Assembly (NCBI GenBank): GCA_030141605.1
Contig: JAQGDQ010000042.1
Coordinates: forward strand, 188,001-248,000
Length of the DNA: 60,000 nt
Direction: 5' to 3'
Origin: Tubiluchus corallicola
Lineage: Eukaryota > Priapulida > Priapulimorpha > Priapulimorphida > Tubiluchidae
Both the position numbers and the translations under genes were made by a program. The first letter of the stretch is position 1. Each line of letters starts with the position of its first letter. Under the pieces are notes generated by a model. It had not been told where the DNA came from. It ran no database searches and worked only from the letters and a program-made list of their open reading frames with translations. Below are positions 46,221 to 56,762 of the stretch, in pieces.

Positions 46221-46359
46221 CATTCATCAGTCAGTTGCTTCAACATGCCAGCATTGTGGTATACCTGATGGACAAAATGCTGTATTTATGGATCAATTTG
46301 TTGTACAATGGCATCAGTTAATGACTCCAGAGATGATGGATCATCCAGAAGCGCCGTAA
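46221..46359 (+). CDS. candidate terminal exon with a CxxC motif, unrecognised
   Basis: A 45-codon phase 2 frame after a good acceptor (TTAAGCGCATTTTCAG), ending at TAA. It contains TCQHCGIPDGQNAVF, then FVVQWHQLMTPEMM. CGIPD resembles the CG[VN]PD part of the MMP cysteine switch, but the PR before it is absent and the frame stops too soon, so I do not call it one. Composition is protein-like; identity unknown. Confidence 0.3.
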
Positions 46360-47361
46360 ATTATCCAACACGCCAATATTACTGCCCACGCTGACGTCAT
46401 CTAGGAAGCCATATCAAGTCTGACGGAAATCATAACTTAATATGGTCATAGTTAATCTAATAGCAGGTCTGACGTATATGTATTTATTTGACAATGACCT
46501 GAGCGGGAACTCGACTTATACATAGTTTTTAAATCTGCAAGTAATTAATGAGATTATTATACTTATTGGGGATAAGAGCTGGTTGTAAATATGACTAAGG
46601 AAATTTAGTTATGTGCCCAGTTGGTTCTAAAGACACGGTTTCATTAAAATAGAGAACTTGAATGTTTTTAGGAAATCTTAGCTCCATAATAAGCAAGTAC
46701 GCAAGCGTCCAAGTTAGCTTTGAAAATACTTTTACTGAACTGTCATCTTTCACAATACTGCCTCAGTCATCCTCATAAAAACAAGAAGCTACATGTACCA
46801 GCACCCGAAAATTACTTTGTCAATTTATTACTTACGGCAGTTGCTTGAACTTTTAGGTGGTAGTGCACAGCTATTTGTCTGATGATAGCTAAAGCAGTGT
46901 AACCGAAAAGTTACAGTTTTCAATAAAAATGTTTTCAGAGCTGGCTCGAGCGCTTGGCTTTTCGTTTATTAAAATTCCAGTAACAAGCAGGTAATGATGT
47001 CTGGTAGTATTACGTATAATTCTAAATTCCTCTATTTTCTGTATAGACTTTCTCCACCACGCTTGCAAATACTTCAATCAGGTTTCAAAACCCTGTTTAA
47101 CATTAGCTTTGTGACACTAGGCAGAACATTTCCCAAGTCTTCACTTCATGAACAGTTGCAAGAATTAATCATAAAGGTCGGGTGGCTTGCTGCTAATTGT
47201 CAAGTGACGAATAGTCACGTAATCCGATAGCTTTTACCCATGCTGAAAGATTACCTTTGCCAAATCTTCTTAAGAAATGACAGATCCACAGTCAATTATG
47301 AGCGCGGTGCACGGCTGCATTCTTTTTCTCTGTTTCTCATCTCTTTCTTACGCTCATTCAT
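46360..47361. other. no gene recognised
   Basis: A forward ORF at 46994-47230 (78 codons, with an SSLHEQLQELIIKVGWL segment) has some protein-like character but no splice or family support. Confidence 0.35.
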
Positions 47362-47452
47362 ATACACATACACACACGCACACGCACACACACACACACG
47401 CACACACACACGCACGCGCGCACACACACACACACACACGCATGCATGCACC
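47362..47452. repeat. CA dinucleotide microsatellite
   Basis: (CA)n with CG interruptions. Forward Thr-His ORFs across it are repeat products. Confidence 0.97.
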
Positions 47453-47504
47453 ACACATTATGAAAATCACCACTCTTACAACAATTAGCTTAACGATTAA
47501 ATTT

Positions 47505-47605
47505 CTGAATTAGGAGGCACTGAAAAATTGCCGACCAACTAGGATTCGAACCCAGAACCTCTCGCTTACACTGCAGATGCTCCACCAATTGAGCCACTGG
47601 TCCAA
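47505..47605 (-). mobile_element. short tRNA-headed SINE-like element, copy 1
   Basis: Minus strand: tRNA-like with a paired acceptor (GACCAG/TTGGTC), D-arm GCTC..GAGC with A-box TGGCTCAATTGG, T-arm CTGGGTTCGAATCCTAG with a perfect B-box, but the anticodon arm does not pair. It is followed by CAATTTTTCAGTGCCTCC, shared with copies at 51080 and 56222. A tRNA-derived transposon rather than a working tRNA. Confidence 0.75.
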
Positions 47606-48139
47606 TCTAAAAGAGCTGGACTGAATTCACCCCAGTAGCACACAGTCGGATCTCCTAGCCGCTGCTAGTGATATATCACTACAATTTGAATGCAATCAAC
47701 AGCGGGAGTTGACTGGCCTAAAGCCTCTGTACCCTTCTGTGGAGTGTTTGGACATACGTACAATCTTTCTCGCTCTTTTTCTTTTCCTTCTCCCCCCTTT
47801 TCGCCGTCCCCCTCTCCCTTTTGCTCTCTCTCTCTCTTCTTTCTCTCACTCTCATTTTCAGGTTTTCTCTAAATATTATAAATTTACATTTTTACAACAT
47901 AATGCTGTAGCAGTATGTTGTAAATATGTAAATTATAGAATTATGAGAACTTAATTTGAAATAAGTCAAATAAATCAAATTTCTGTCTCTTCCTCTCCCT
48001 CACTCTCTGTCTGTCGATCTAGGAAAGATAGTCACTCGTGTCATAATAAAGCGAAAACAAGAAACAAAAATCGTTTAATAATTTTGCTCCACCTAAATTT
48101 ATCTGCAGTTTAAACACCGACAGTCTATTATGATTCATG
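47606..48139. other. no gene seen; CT-rich low complexity
   Basis: 47760-47860 and 47980-48015 are pyrimidine-rich. The two forward ORFs across them are Ser/Phe/Leu-rich repeat products. Confidence 0.5.
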
Positions 48140-48418
48140 CTAGAATTTATGCAGCCGCAGCGAATAACGTTTGGCAGATGTTTCAAATGCTATTATTTCT
48201 AGCGATCTGACAAGTCTGAGTAAAGGATCAATTTTATTACTGACAATAAGAATTGGGATAAAGCCATGTTTGACTTGCATTAGTAAAACAACAGGATCTG
48301 CAGCACATAAATGAAATATAAGGGCGGGTCTAAAAATTGCGGCAGACGAGGACGAAGTTTCAAGGCGCTTACAACTGTCAGAAAACTCATAGATGTAGGC
48401 ATTACGCAAAAATTTCAA
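48140..48418 (-). pseudogene. possible small-GTPase-like fragment
   Basis: The 92-codon minus-strand ORF contains FIPILIVSNKIDPL and, nine residues closer than in Ras, FETSAKRY. These match the G4 (NKxD) and G5 (ETSAK) boxes of Ras-family GTPases in the right order, but nothing earlier in the ORF matches the G1-G3 boxes. Either a small degenerate fragment or coincidence. Confidence 0.25.
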
Positions 48419-48654
48419 AACGCTGCTAATTGCATTTTTCTATTACGACAAAGTTTGAAACATTTTTGAGCGGATGTTATTATGAATTTCGCTTCCACTA
48501 GAAGTTAATGGAAGACGTAGTTATTTTATTGACGATAAAAAGAACATAACTGCTGTAGCTTTTGTTTTGTTTAGATGACTAAATCTTTCGGACACAGGCT
48601 GTACTAACTTTACTAACTTAAAATAATACTAATTTTCGTCAATAGTTCAACAAT

Positions 48655-48870
48655 GATTTTGTTTAAAAATGGCGACTGACAGGAGGCCGCAGGTTCAACT
48701 CCCGACCGAGTCATACCAAAGACATGAACAATGATACCGCGGGTAATAATAATCGGGATCACCTTGGAAATAAGTATCGAGTTACTTAAGGTGTTACCCC
48801 TGGACTATATGTGCGTTAGCACCAATGTGCGGTTTAACGCAATGGCTGGTTTTGCTTATGTCTTAGTCTT
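48655..48870 (+). mobile_element. decayed tRNA-derived SINE
   Basis: B-box-like GCAGGTTCAACTCCC followed by CCAAAGACATGAACAATGATACC, aligning with the AAAGAC..AATGGTAC core of the SINE at 28518-28790 (opposite orientation). The head before the B-box is mostly lost; the 3' end is not clear. Confidence 0.6.
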
Positions 48871-49659
48871 CTCTGCGTCAAAATTTAATTAACTGAAGAC
48901 TATAATTTGTCTGCAGACAGCGACGCCAAGTTTTCTCTTACGAGGTTTAGTTGCAATGCAAAAGAGCAAAGCCCACTGAGGCTTTGTAAAATATCATTAA
49001 TAAAACATGATGTAGAAGACGCAAAGGTTAATGAAATTACTGAAAACAAATAAAGTTAATCGTAGTGTGCGTAGTGTACGTAGTACCAATCTCAATAGTT
49101 GAACCCGTGACCTTTTCAATTCTAACAGCAGCTACATTTTATACAGATTTTAGGGAAATTTGATAAATAATGTATTCTCTGCATTACGTAATTTGAAATG
49201 CGAGCTGAAAATTTACCCAATTAATCGTCATTTGCGAAGAGCTGCGCTAAAAACGCTTCCGTTGAAATTTGTTAGACGCGCGTAGAAATTAATTTAAAAT
49301 GCTTGTATGATGTACGATGTATCGTTTATAAAACTGCCAGGAAGCTAGGTACTTAGGTAGACTGAAACATCTCCACTTGGTACATTTTTATCTAGATTCT
49401 AGACGTGTCATGCGTGAGTCTCGATCTCACCATCCGTGTAAGCTTTCTCACGGCCGAAAGTACTTCGTCCAAAGGAAAATAAGCATTTAGCTATTCAAAA
49501 ATCTTATTTTACAATTCCCGTTTCAAAAGCTAACATCTCTAGCAGTTAAACAAGTGAATGACTGGCCAAGTGACCAATCAACTTAATGACTAATTAGCTG
49601 TCGGCAACAAGTAATTTTTTCTCCAGCAAACTAACTAATCAAACGAACAGTTGTACAGA
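48871..49659. other. no gene seen
   Basis: AT-rich DNA without supported features. Confidence 0.45.
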
Positions 49660-50165
49660 CTAATTTTTACGAGGATAAACAAAAAATAAAAGAACAAGCA
49701 AGCGATTAAACTAACATACAAACAAATGAATAAATATACATGCAAGCAGGCAAACAAACGAAAGCAAGCGAATAAAATGGACAAAGTAGTCTAGTAACAA
49801 CTCATTATGCCCAGCATGCAAATAAACAACAAACAACAAACAAACCCAAAGCAATCAAACAATCAGGCACCCAAAAAGCAACGAACCAACCAAGCAGCCA
49901 ACTAGCCACCAACCAGCCAATAAACAAACGTACATGTATACATACATACATACTTACATACATACACCCATATATACATGCATATATACATACAAATAAA
50001 CAATCAAACGAACAAACAGAACAACTAATCAGTTAACGAACAGCTCCACCAAATTTAACAATAAATTCAATGAATTCAGTCATTCAGTCAGTCAGTCAGT
50101 CAGTCAGTCAGTCAGTCAGTCAGTCAATTTGCCAGGCTGTCGTTTAACTAGTCAGTCAGCTTGCT
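49660..50165. repeat. cryptically simple region: CAAA/CAAG, ACAT and CAGT units
   Basis: Degenerate CAAACAAAC-type sequence, then TACATACATACA at 49930-49990, then pure (CAGT)n at about 50080-50126. Confidence 0.85.
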
Positions 50166-50209
50166 AAGCAGTCAACTAGATTATAAGCCTACGGCATTTT
50201 ATTACTACG

Positions 50210-51432
50210 GTTATTATGCTAATTTTCTCTCCACGATTTTAAGTTGATGCTGATGACGACAAAGGCTATTGCCAAAATACCTGATCTTTCGAGACTTGTG
50301 TAATTCGTGAGTAGCCAACATTTCTATAGTCTTAAATGATAGCAGTGGCAAAAGATATTTGGATGATAACTGTAGGTATGGTATATGTCTATTATAATAG
50401 ATTATAAGATTATAGATTATAATCCGTGTGTCAAACAAAAAGTTCTGTTAGGGAAATAAGGATTGCTACTACTGTATTAATGTACTGTCACATGACCCTT
50501 TCATTATGGCCTTTTAATAAACTTCTTCGAGCATTCGGCACTGTATTGCCATAGCGACACTGAGTAACGGATGGTGCTGCACAACCCGTGTGATTAGTAA
50601 ATGAATATTTATTAATTGCAAATGACGTAACATCAAATGGTCCTAATAATGAAAATATATTGATTACGTGTCAGCGCCAACTATCACCTCTTCAACTACA
50701 CGGATAAATTTGGCTATTTTGTGCACTAACAGCATGGCGATAGTTGAAATAAGAATGAAGACACAATGAGTATTTCAGTATCTTGTGTTTATTCTATTTA
50801 GAGAAACTTTGCAGCACTAACGTTATCATAGAAGCTGGAAAAAGTCAGATATATATTAATTAGAAACGCGAAGCTTTAAACTACCTTAGGTGAGGAACTA
50901 CAACCAAACAAATGAAAAGACTGGACGAAACACAATTTCAACCAGTCTTTTAACTTGGGGTTTCTCTTGAAAAAATTAATTTGTTACATTATGACTGTGA
51001 TTGCCATTATATTTATGTACCATTGCGTTTTATTTTAACAATTATTACCCATTGCGCGTAATGAGTTATAGAAGGAAAAGAGGCGCTGAAAAATTGTAAA
51101 CTAGCCGGGATTTGAACCCGAGACCTGGGATTGGTAATGCCAGCTGAGCTACTATTCTCTCGAAAAGTATGCAATGTTATAATCACTATTATCTTTACTT
51201 GTAATCGTCATAACTATCTGTGATATTAACAGTCAAATTAGCAGAGTAGCCATTGATATCACAGCCATAGTTATCATCCAAATATCAGTTGCTACTGGTA
51301 TCATTCAAAATTATAGTTATATTGACTATCATGAACTATGTACACAAGTCTTGAAAGACCAGACATTTCGGCAATAGCATCTGTCGTCATCAGCATCAAC
51401 TTAAAATCGTGGAGATGAAATTAGCATAATGA
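50210..51432. mobile_element. 1.2-kb element bounded by inverted repeats of about 190 bp
   Basis: 50212-50390 and the reverse complement of 51250-51430 align closely: TTATGCTAATTT, CTCCACGATTTTAAGTTGAT, GCTATTGCC, AAGACTTGTGTA and GATATTTGGATGATAACT occur in order on both arms. A third, more diverged plus-strand copy of the first part lies at 51585-51680. The space between holds no transposase-like ORF and includes the tRNA-headed element at 51080. A non-autonomous DNA transposon, or two nearby inverted copies of one repeat. Confidence 0.65.
51080..51165 (-). mobile_element. short tRNA-headed SINE-like element, copy 2
   Basis: Minus strand: A-box TAGCTCAGCTGGCA, a shortened middle, a paired T-arm CTCGGGTTCAAATCCCGGC and the shared tail CAATTTTTCAGCGCCTC. 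The head differs from copy 1, but the tail is nearly the same. Confidence 0.75.
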
Positions 51433-53093
51433 TCATTTATGTAAAATGCCATACGTCTATAACTTAAATAAATAATTTACCAAGTAATTAAAATGGTATA
51501 CAATTTCAATAAACTAATTTGTATGTAACTAAAGTGCTATACAGTTTCAATAAATCATTTTTTTAATTTTTCTAATTGCCACGGTACGATTTCTACGATT
51601 TTATGTTGATATAGATGACGGTAAATACTATTGCCTAAACGTTTATTCTGTAAAAAATTGTGTATTTCATAGTTTGCCAATAACGTATATACTTATGTAT
51701 ATTATATTATGAGTGGCTGTTTAGTCGGTCAGAGTTTCCTTAATGACAAATCTGTTACCTGTGAAATATGCATTAGCTGATTCTAACAGAGTAACCCTGA
51801 TTTTGCATAGAGCGTAACGGTTTATTTAAATATTTAGTTGATTAAGCATCTATCAGTTATAGTGAATTACGGTTCAAAAACGGTTACACAAGATGGACAA
51901 AAGATTTCCCTTACATCGTTTGTGTGGTAAATGCTGAAAATATCTGCTTTTACTTGAATTGCATTTTACAGTTTTTTTTTATGTTTTTGAATATTAAAAC
52001 AAGCATATTCATGGACAGCGTTTCTTTAAATCACTTGATTTTCCTGTTTTCTTTTCCTTCTCTTTCTTCTCCAGGAAGCCGTGTGTTCATGATTTTACTG
52101 CAAAGCGTTAGTGGTATATTAGGTGTGCAGTCTTTCAGTTCATTACTGCTTATGACGTGCTAATCGAAAGTTCCATATTTAACAAGTGCAAGTCTCCCTT
52201 TTGAAATGCGGTTTGGTCGCCATAGCAGCACGTTACAACGCAGTATCCTGTATTTCGCTTGCGGTGAAATAGCTCCTTTGGAATTTATTTTCAAACAGAA
52301 ATGTGACATTGCATTATGTGAGAGACTCCATGTCTCGTATTGACACTGTCACGGTGATGCGGAACCCCGAGTTTAAAAGGGAGCTTGCAATTCATTCAAT
52401 GGGAAAAACATTCTTAATTAAAAAATAACAATTTTACATTTAATTGTACTAAATTAACTAATGGTGTTTGCAATCCACCAAATTCAGCAATTTGTTTCAG
52501 CACAGTTCAAGTTTCTTTATTTCTACTAAGTACAAATTACTATCAGTACTTGAATACACAACTTTAGAATTATCTATTAAGTAAACTTATTAGTGAAAAA
52601 CTTATACGTAAAAGAATGTAGCAATATTGGTATAGGAGTCAGATAAAACTTTTTCGTATTTTACAGATAATTACGTATATCTACAACTAGTTTCAGTCAT
52701 CTCTGCATCTGTATGCTAATGTGCCTCAGAACTACCAAACACACACAACTTACTTTGCTATTTGCGCAAAGCTCATGTTTATGATTATTGCGTTGTTATG
52801 CTCTGTAATTTTTAGCTTTGGCTAATAATCGCCCAGTGACGTATAATTAATGATGGCAGTATTCTCTTGCAGACTTGGGGAGTACATATCTAAATTATTT
52901 AGGCGAATGCGGATATATGCTGTCTCAGTGAATAGGCTATACAGTCGCACATATATTTGAATGAATTGATATATTATTCCCCTCTTAACAAGTACTGCCG
53001 TATCAGAAAACTTTACAATAGTGAATACGCAATGTTGTGATGACGTTTTTGTATAGTATTAAAACAGGACGGGGTACTTGTGTTTTGTTTCAG
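51433..53093. other. no gene recognised
   Basis: Contains a diverged repeat copy at 51585-51680. A very strong acceptor (CTTTTCCTTCTCTTTCTTCTCCAG) at 52074 is followed by a 29-codon frame to TAA (52161) with a hydrophobic FMILLQSVSGILG; it could be a terminal exon but has no partner. Confidence 0.35.
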
Positions 53094-53216
53094 GGCGCAC
53101 TTAGTGCACTTCAACCAAAAACTGAACATTTAGCCCTCTAAACTAACATGTCTAAAACACACCCGTTTGACAAGTTGTACAACACTAGTTTTGAAAGTTC
53201 AGTGGCAGACCAAATT
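53094..53216 (+). CDS. candidate exon with start codon, unrecognised
   Basis: Opens after an excellent acceptor (CTTGTGTTTTGTTTCAG) and closes at a consensus donor GTAAGA. An in-frame TAA precedes ATG at 53148 (AACATG context), so it reads as 5' untranslated sequence plus 23 codons starting MSKTHPFDKLYN and ending in phase 0. The phase 0 exon candidate at 56556 could follow. No family recognised. Confidence 0.4.
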
Positions 53217-54176
53217 GTAAGAAAAAGCAAGAAATAATGAATTTTATCGAAAGCAGATGTTGAATCCAAAAGTGCTGATTATATTATATTATACTTTTTA
53301 TTTTAGGCAAAAATGTTACATGTCCCAGATATTTACGTAATTACCGATAAAACCAAGATAAAACTGACATAATCAAAATAACTGACAAATTCACTGAAAT
53401 AGCCCTTTAAAACTTAGGTAAATTGAAAATTTGGAAATAAAACTTCATTCCCCTAGGCTAATTATAGGGCCCCTCAGACGGAACCGCCTCTAACTCGCCC
53501 GCACCCATCTTGAATATTTTTACTATATTTTATGGCGATTTGATATTGTTTAGTGACATTTACATAACTTGAAGTAAACTTATTGCAAATTCTTTAAATG
53601 AACTAGAATAGGTATCTTTTGCTTGTCATTAAAAAATTCTTTAAGAAATACCACTATTTAACTATTTATTGCAAACCAAATTAGCACATTTGCATCACAG
53701 CGCAAAGCAGTGAAAAACAGATTTTTTCCAAATGTTATCAAAGCTTGAAGGACCCTGGGCTGCAGACTATACTAGCCTATAGGACAGTCCGGCACTGGAT
53801 ATAGGGTGAACGTAAGAAATGATGATGGTGTGCTTAGGAAGCCCTGTGGGACATAGCTGAAGCCATAAAACATCTCTGACAAACTACAGCCACCAGAGCA
53901 CACAATAAACTGTGAAAATTTTGCCTTACATCTTTACAATGTTGTTAAAATTTTGGAATTCACTTGCAGCTATAAATGTCCCATTTAGTCCACATTAGAA
54001 AATGTTTGCTCTAGCTGACCAAGACAGTGCCTCCAGTCAGTTAAGAGCGATCGATGTGGTCTCTGAATGGTGGTAGTCATCAAGCTTTACAATGTGAGCG
54101 ATTGTTGATGGCTGTAGAACTCTTCTGTTTGCATGCGACATACGCTCAGCGTCGGGACGTGACGTAGCAAGCTGAT
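53217..54176. other. no gene seen
   Basis: AT-rich, no supported feature. Confidence 0.4.
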
Positions 54177-54335
54177 GTGTGGCTTCAGGGTAGTTCCAAC
54201 AACTAGGAGTAAAATGTGTGGCTTTTAGAGCAAGCATAACACCTAGAAGCAGTACGTATGGCTTCAAGGTAGTTCCAGTGCCTAACAGCAAAGTGAGTGG
54301 CTTCAGTTTAAATTCACCTTACTAGGAGGAAGACA
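54177..54335. repeat. 39-40 bp degenerate tandem repeat, four copies
   Basis: Units start GTGTGGCTTCAGGGTAGTTC and carry CCTAGAAGC/ACTAGGAG near the end; the second unit is the most diverged. The minus-strand ORF at 54037-54291 runs through it and is not a gene. Confidence 0.8.
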
Positions 54336-55299
54336 CGGAGATACAATTATCGATTACTCGTTTCTAGTTAGTAATAGTAGTAGTAGTTTATTGACTACAA
54401 TTCTACATAGTTCAAGACTAATACACTATAACAATGGATGACCAGAAAAATAGCTATAGTCTTTACCAAAATGTCAAGTCGAGAACAGACAAACATACAG
54501 TAATTGCAACATGCTATATAATTGAATACCCCAAATCTATACCTGTACATTACTGTCATAATAAGTACAATACTATACAAGACATGCCAGATATTTAGCT
54601 CCATTGAAGTGGCTGAAACTTTATGAATGCTTAATTTTCATTGCCTACAACTTCCATTGTTTCTAAAAGGCTGAAGTAGAAACGAGGAAAAAAGCAAAAT
54701 CTAGTGTTCTTCTTCTTTGATGCGATGAAACATCTTTCTGATTTCCGCTTTGTGAGATTTTTTATTAGTATGTCAAATTTTTAGACGTACCGACGATGGC
54801 TGCCACTGTGCAGCTGAATTTTTCTAAATAAAAATTTTAAAAAAATTATGATATAGTGGATCTAATAAAAATTAAATAAAATTATTATATAGTGGGCTGT
54901 TTATGAAACTGTTCATGTTGTAAAAAATTTAAAAAAAATTTCGCTAAGGCTGTTGTCAAGAAAACGAAATAAATAATTCACTAAAACTCTTTGTTAGACG
55001 TACTGAAAAAAGTATTTGATGACTTTTTCTCGAAAAGATTGTCGCTGTCTGGAGTAACTTACTTGCACACTTGTGACAATGAAGACCACGAAGCGTTTCA
55101 AAATTAGATTAGATACTGTGGATTAAGTAGATTTTCACTTTTTGATAGGTGCTTATAAGCAGGTAATTTAGTCTCCGAGCGTCTCCCTCACATCATTGAT
55201 TTGATTTGTCTTTAAGTATTTTCACGACGGATATATGTATTCAATGCGGCTGTTCCTTTCGCACTTTGTTCACATTTCTTCTGTTCTATTCGTTTGCAG
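54336..55299. other. no gene recognised; one exon-like frame
   Basis: A frame after CTCTTTGTTAG (54998) reads VLKKVFDDFFSKRLSLSG up to a GTAACT donor-like site at 55053, and on to TAG at 55106. It could be an exon of the same gene as 55300, but the phases do not meet. Confidence 0.3.
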
Positions 55300-55479
55300 T
55301 CATTCATCTCACAAAACGACCTATGTGTTTGACCACTTCGTGTATATGTTATGTGTAGATAAAGAGATGAGAAAAGCTATCGGGTATCAGTCGCAGAGCC
55401 TTATGTTTAGTACTCCAGCACTTGTTTACTGTATTGTCTGTGCTACAGTTGACCAGTATCCAGCGAACGCAAAAATGAA
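55300..55479 (+). CDS. candidate internal exon, 180 bp, unrecognised
   Basis: Flanked by an excellent acceptor (TTCTTCTGTTCTATTCGTTTGCAG) and a donor GTAAGC, open throughout, phase 2 at both ends and exactly 60 codons long. Contains TTYVFDHFVYMLCVDKEM and a hydrophobic LMFSTPALVYCIVCATV. Two good splice sites at the ends of the one open frame make this the best unassigned exon in the window, but I cannot name the family. Confidence 0.45.
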
Positions 55480-56221
55480 GTAAGCATTCATCACCTTTGC
55501 TCATTTGTGCCTTAGACTACCTATAGATAGATAATAGAATGACAGTGCTGTAATTTACACTAAAAGAAAGTGGACTTACTACTTAATGAGACCTTGTGAA
55601 GTCAGAATTGCGACCTAAAGTCTTTTGTAAAGCTCGAAATTCAGTAAATAAAATACAATGACAGTAACTGCACATTCACAAACCTGGGTTGTTGTCTTGC
55701 TCAACTGTAAGTAATTGATTGTAGTGAATCATTTTAAAAGACGTAATTTTTAGCAAACTAGCCCAATGCATTTATTTCTTTATTTGAATCGGCAGACCTA
55801 TATAGTTTACTGACTATAATGCGTGTATAAAAAAGTTCGTAATTAACGTACTGTAGGAGCGCAGGCAACGACCGCGTTGTCCAGAACTTTTATTTAGTGA
55901 TGTTTAGGATGGCATATTGATATCTAACAATTCTGAACTAGTTCATTTATTTTTCTACATTGTTCTTATAAACACATCATGTTATGCTCATGCGAGGCAC
56001 GGTTTGCTTTTAGTTCATAAATCTTCATTTTGCCAAGAGAACTGGCATCTCTTAATGATAAATAATTAACTTCGTCAGAAGCCTATTTAGTCATAATCTA
56101 AAAGGCACACACGAAAGCGTTATAACGTTAACACGTTGGAATTCAGAGTCCATCTTAACTTTGGGCCTGCAAGTAAATTTCGGTGGTTGCGGTAATCACC
56201 AGCAATAATCCTCTGAAAAGT
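55480..56221. other. no gene seen
   Basis: AT-rich, no supported feature. Confidence 0.4.
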
Positions 56222-56320
56222 CAAGTCTGAAAAGTCTCTGGTCAAGTGGTTAGAATAGCTGTATGGAAATAAATAGTCTTGGGTTCGGGTCCCAGTGCAG
56301 CACAAAATTTTTCAGACATT
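56222..56320 (+). mobile_element. short tRNA-headed SINE-like element, copy 3
   Basis: Plus strand: CTCTGGTCAAGTGGTTAGAA (leucine/serine-type A-box), a degenerate middle, CTTGGGTTCGGGTCCCAG (perfect B-box, paired T-arm), then CAAAATTTTTCAGACA. The tail matches copies 1 and 2. Followed by (CT)n at 56348-56370. Confidence 0.7.
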
Positions 56321-56555
56321 TTAATTATTTATTACTTTCCTGAGTTGTCTCTCTCTCTCTCTCTCTCTTCTTTCTCTTTCTCTTTGATGTGTAATACGTT
56401 TGTCTCATACCTCAGAGAGGCAAATAATCGGACGCAGTATACTAGCAAATGAAATCGCTATAAAGCTGATTAACTAATATTGTAAAGTTTGATAACTAGA
56501 TATAGTATTAAATGAATATACTATATAGTGTATAGCAGATATATATTTCATACAG

Positions 56556-56762
56556 ATACTGAAGTTGCTCTGTAAGCGCACAGACTGCATCCCTGGCACG
56601 CATACGCCGTTTGGAACTGCAGTCAAACTAAGGGTTGATACTATCTCCCAAAGGGGACAACGCCATTTGCATAAAATAATTGATTTTGGCGGAGGCGATA
56701 GGAATTTGAAAAACGAAATTTTGCATTCCTTGGAGAAACGTATTAACTTTGTGGAAATGTAA
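56556..56762 (+). CDS. candidate terminal exon, 68 codons, unrecognised
   Basis: Starts after ATATATTTCATACAG in phase 0 and ends at TAA. The peptide has CKRTDCIPGTHTPFG, IIDFGGGDRNLKNEILHSL and a charged end. Phase agrees with the exon ending at 53216, not with the exon at 55300. The protein is polar and soluble-looking. No known motif. Confidence 0.35.
   Translation: MLKLLCKRTDCIPGTHTPFGTAVKLRVDTISQRGQRHLHKIIDFGGGDRNLKNEILHSLEKRINFVEM

Noticed and set aside
46250-46290. MMP cysteine switch
   Set aside because: Only CGIPD matches; the PR before it is missing, and the frame ends before any catalytic domain.
47240-47513. Thr-His repeat ORFs
   Set aside because: Products of the CA microsatellite.
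47530-47602. A functional tRNA gene on the minus strand
   Set aside because: Acceptor, D and T arms pair, but the anticodon arm does not, position 33 is not T, and the tail is shared with other SINE-like copies.
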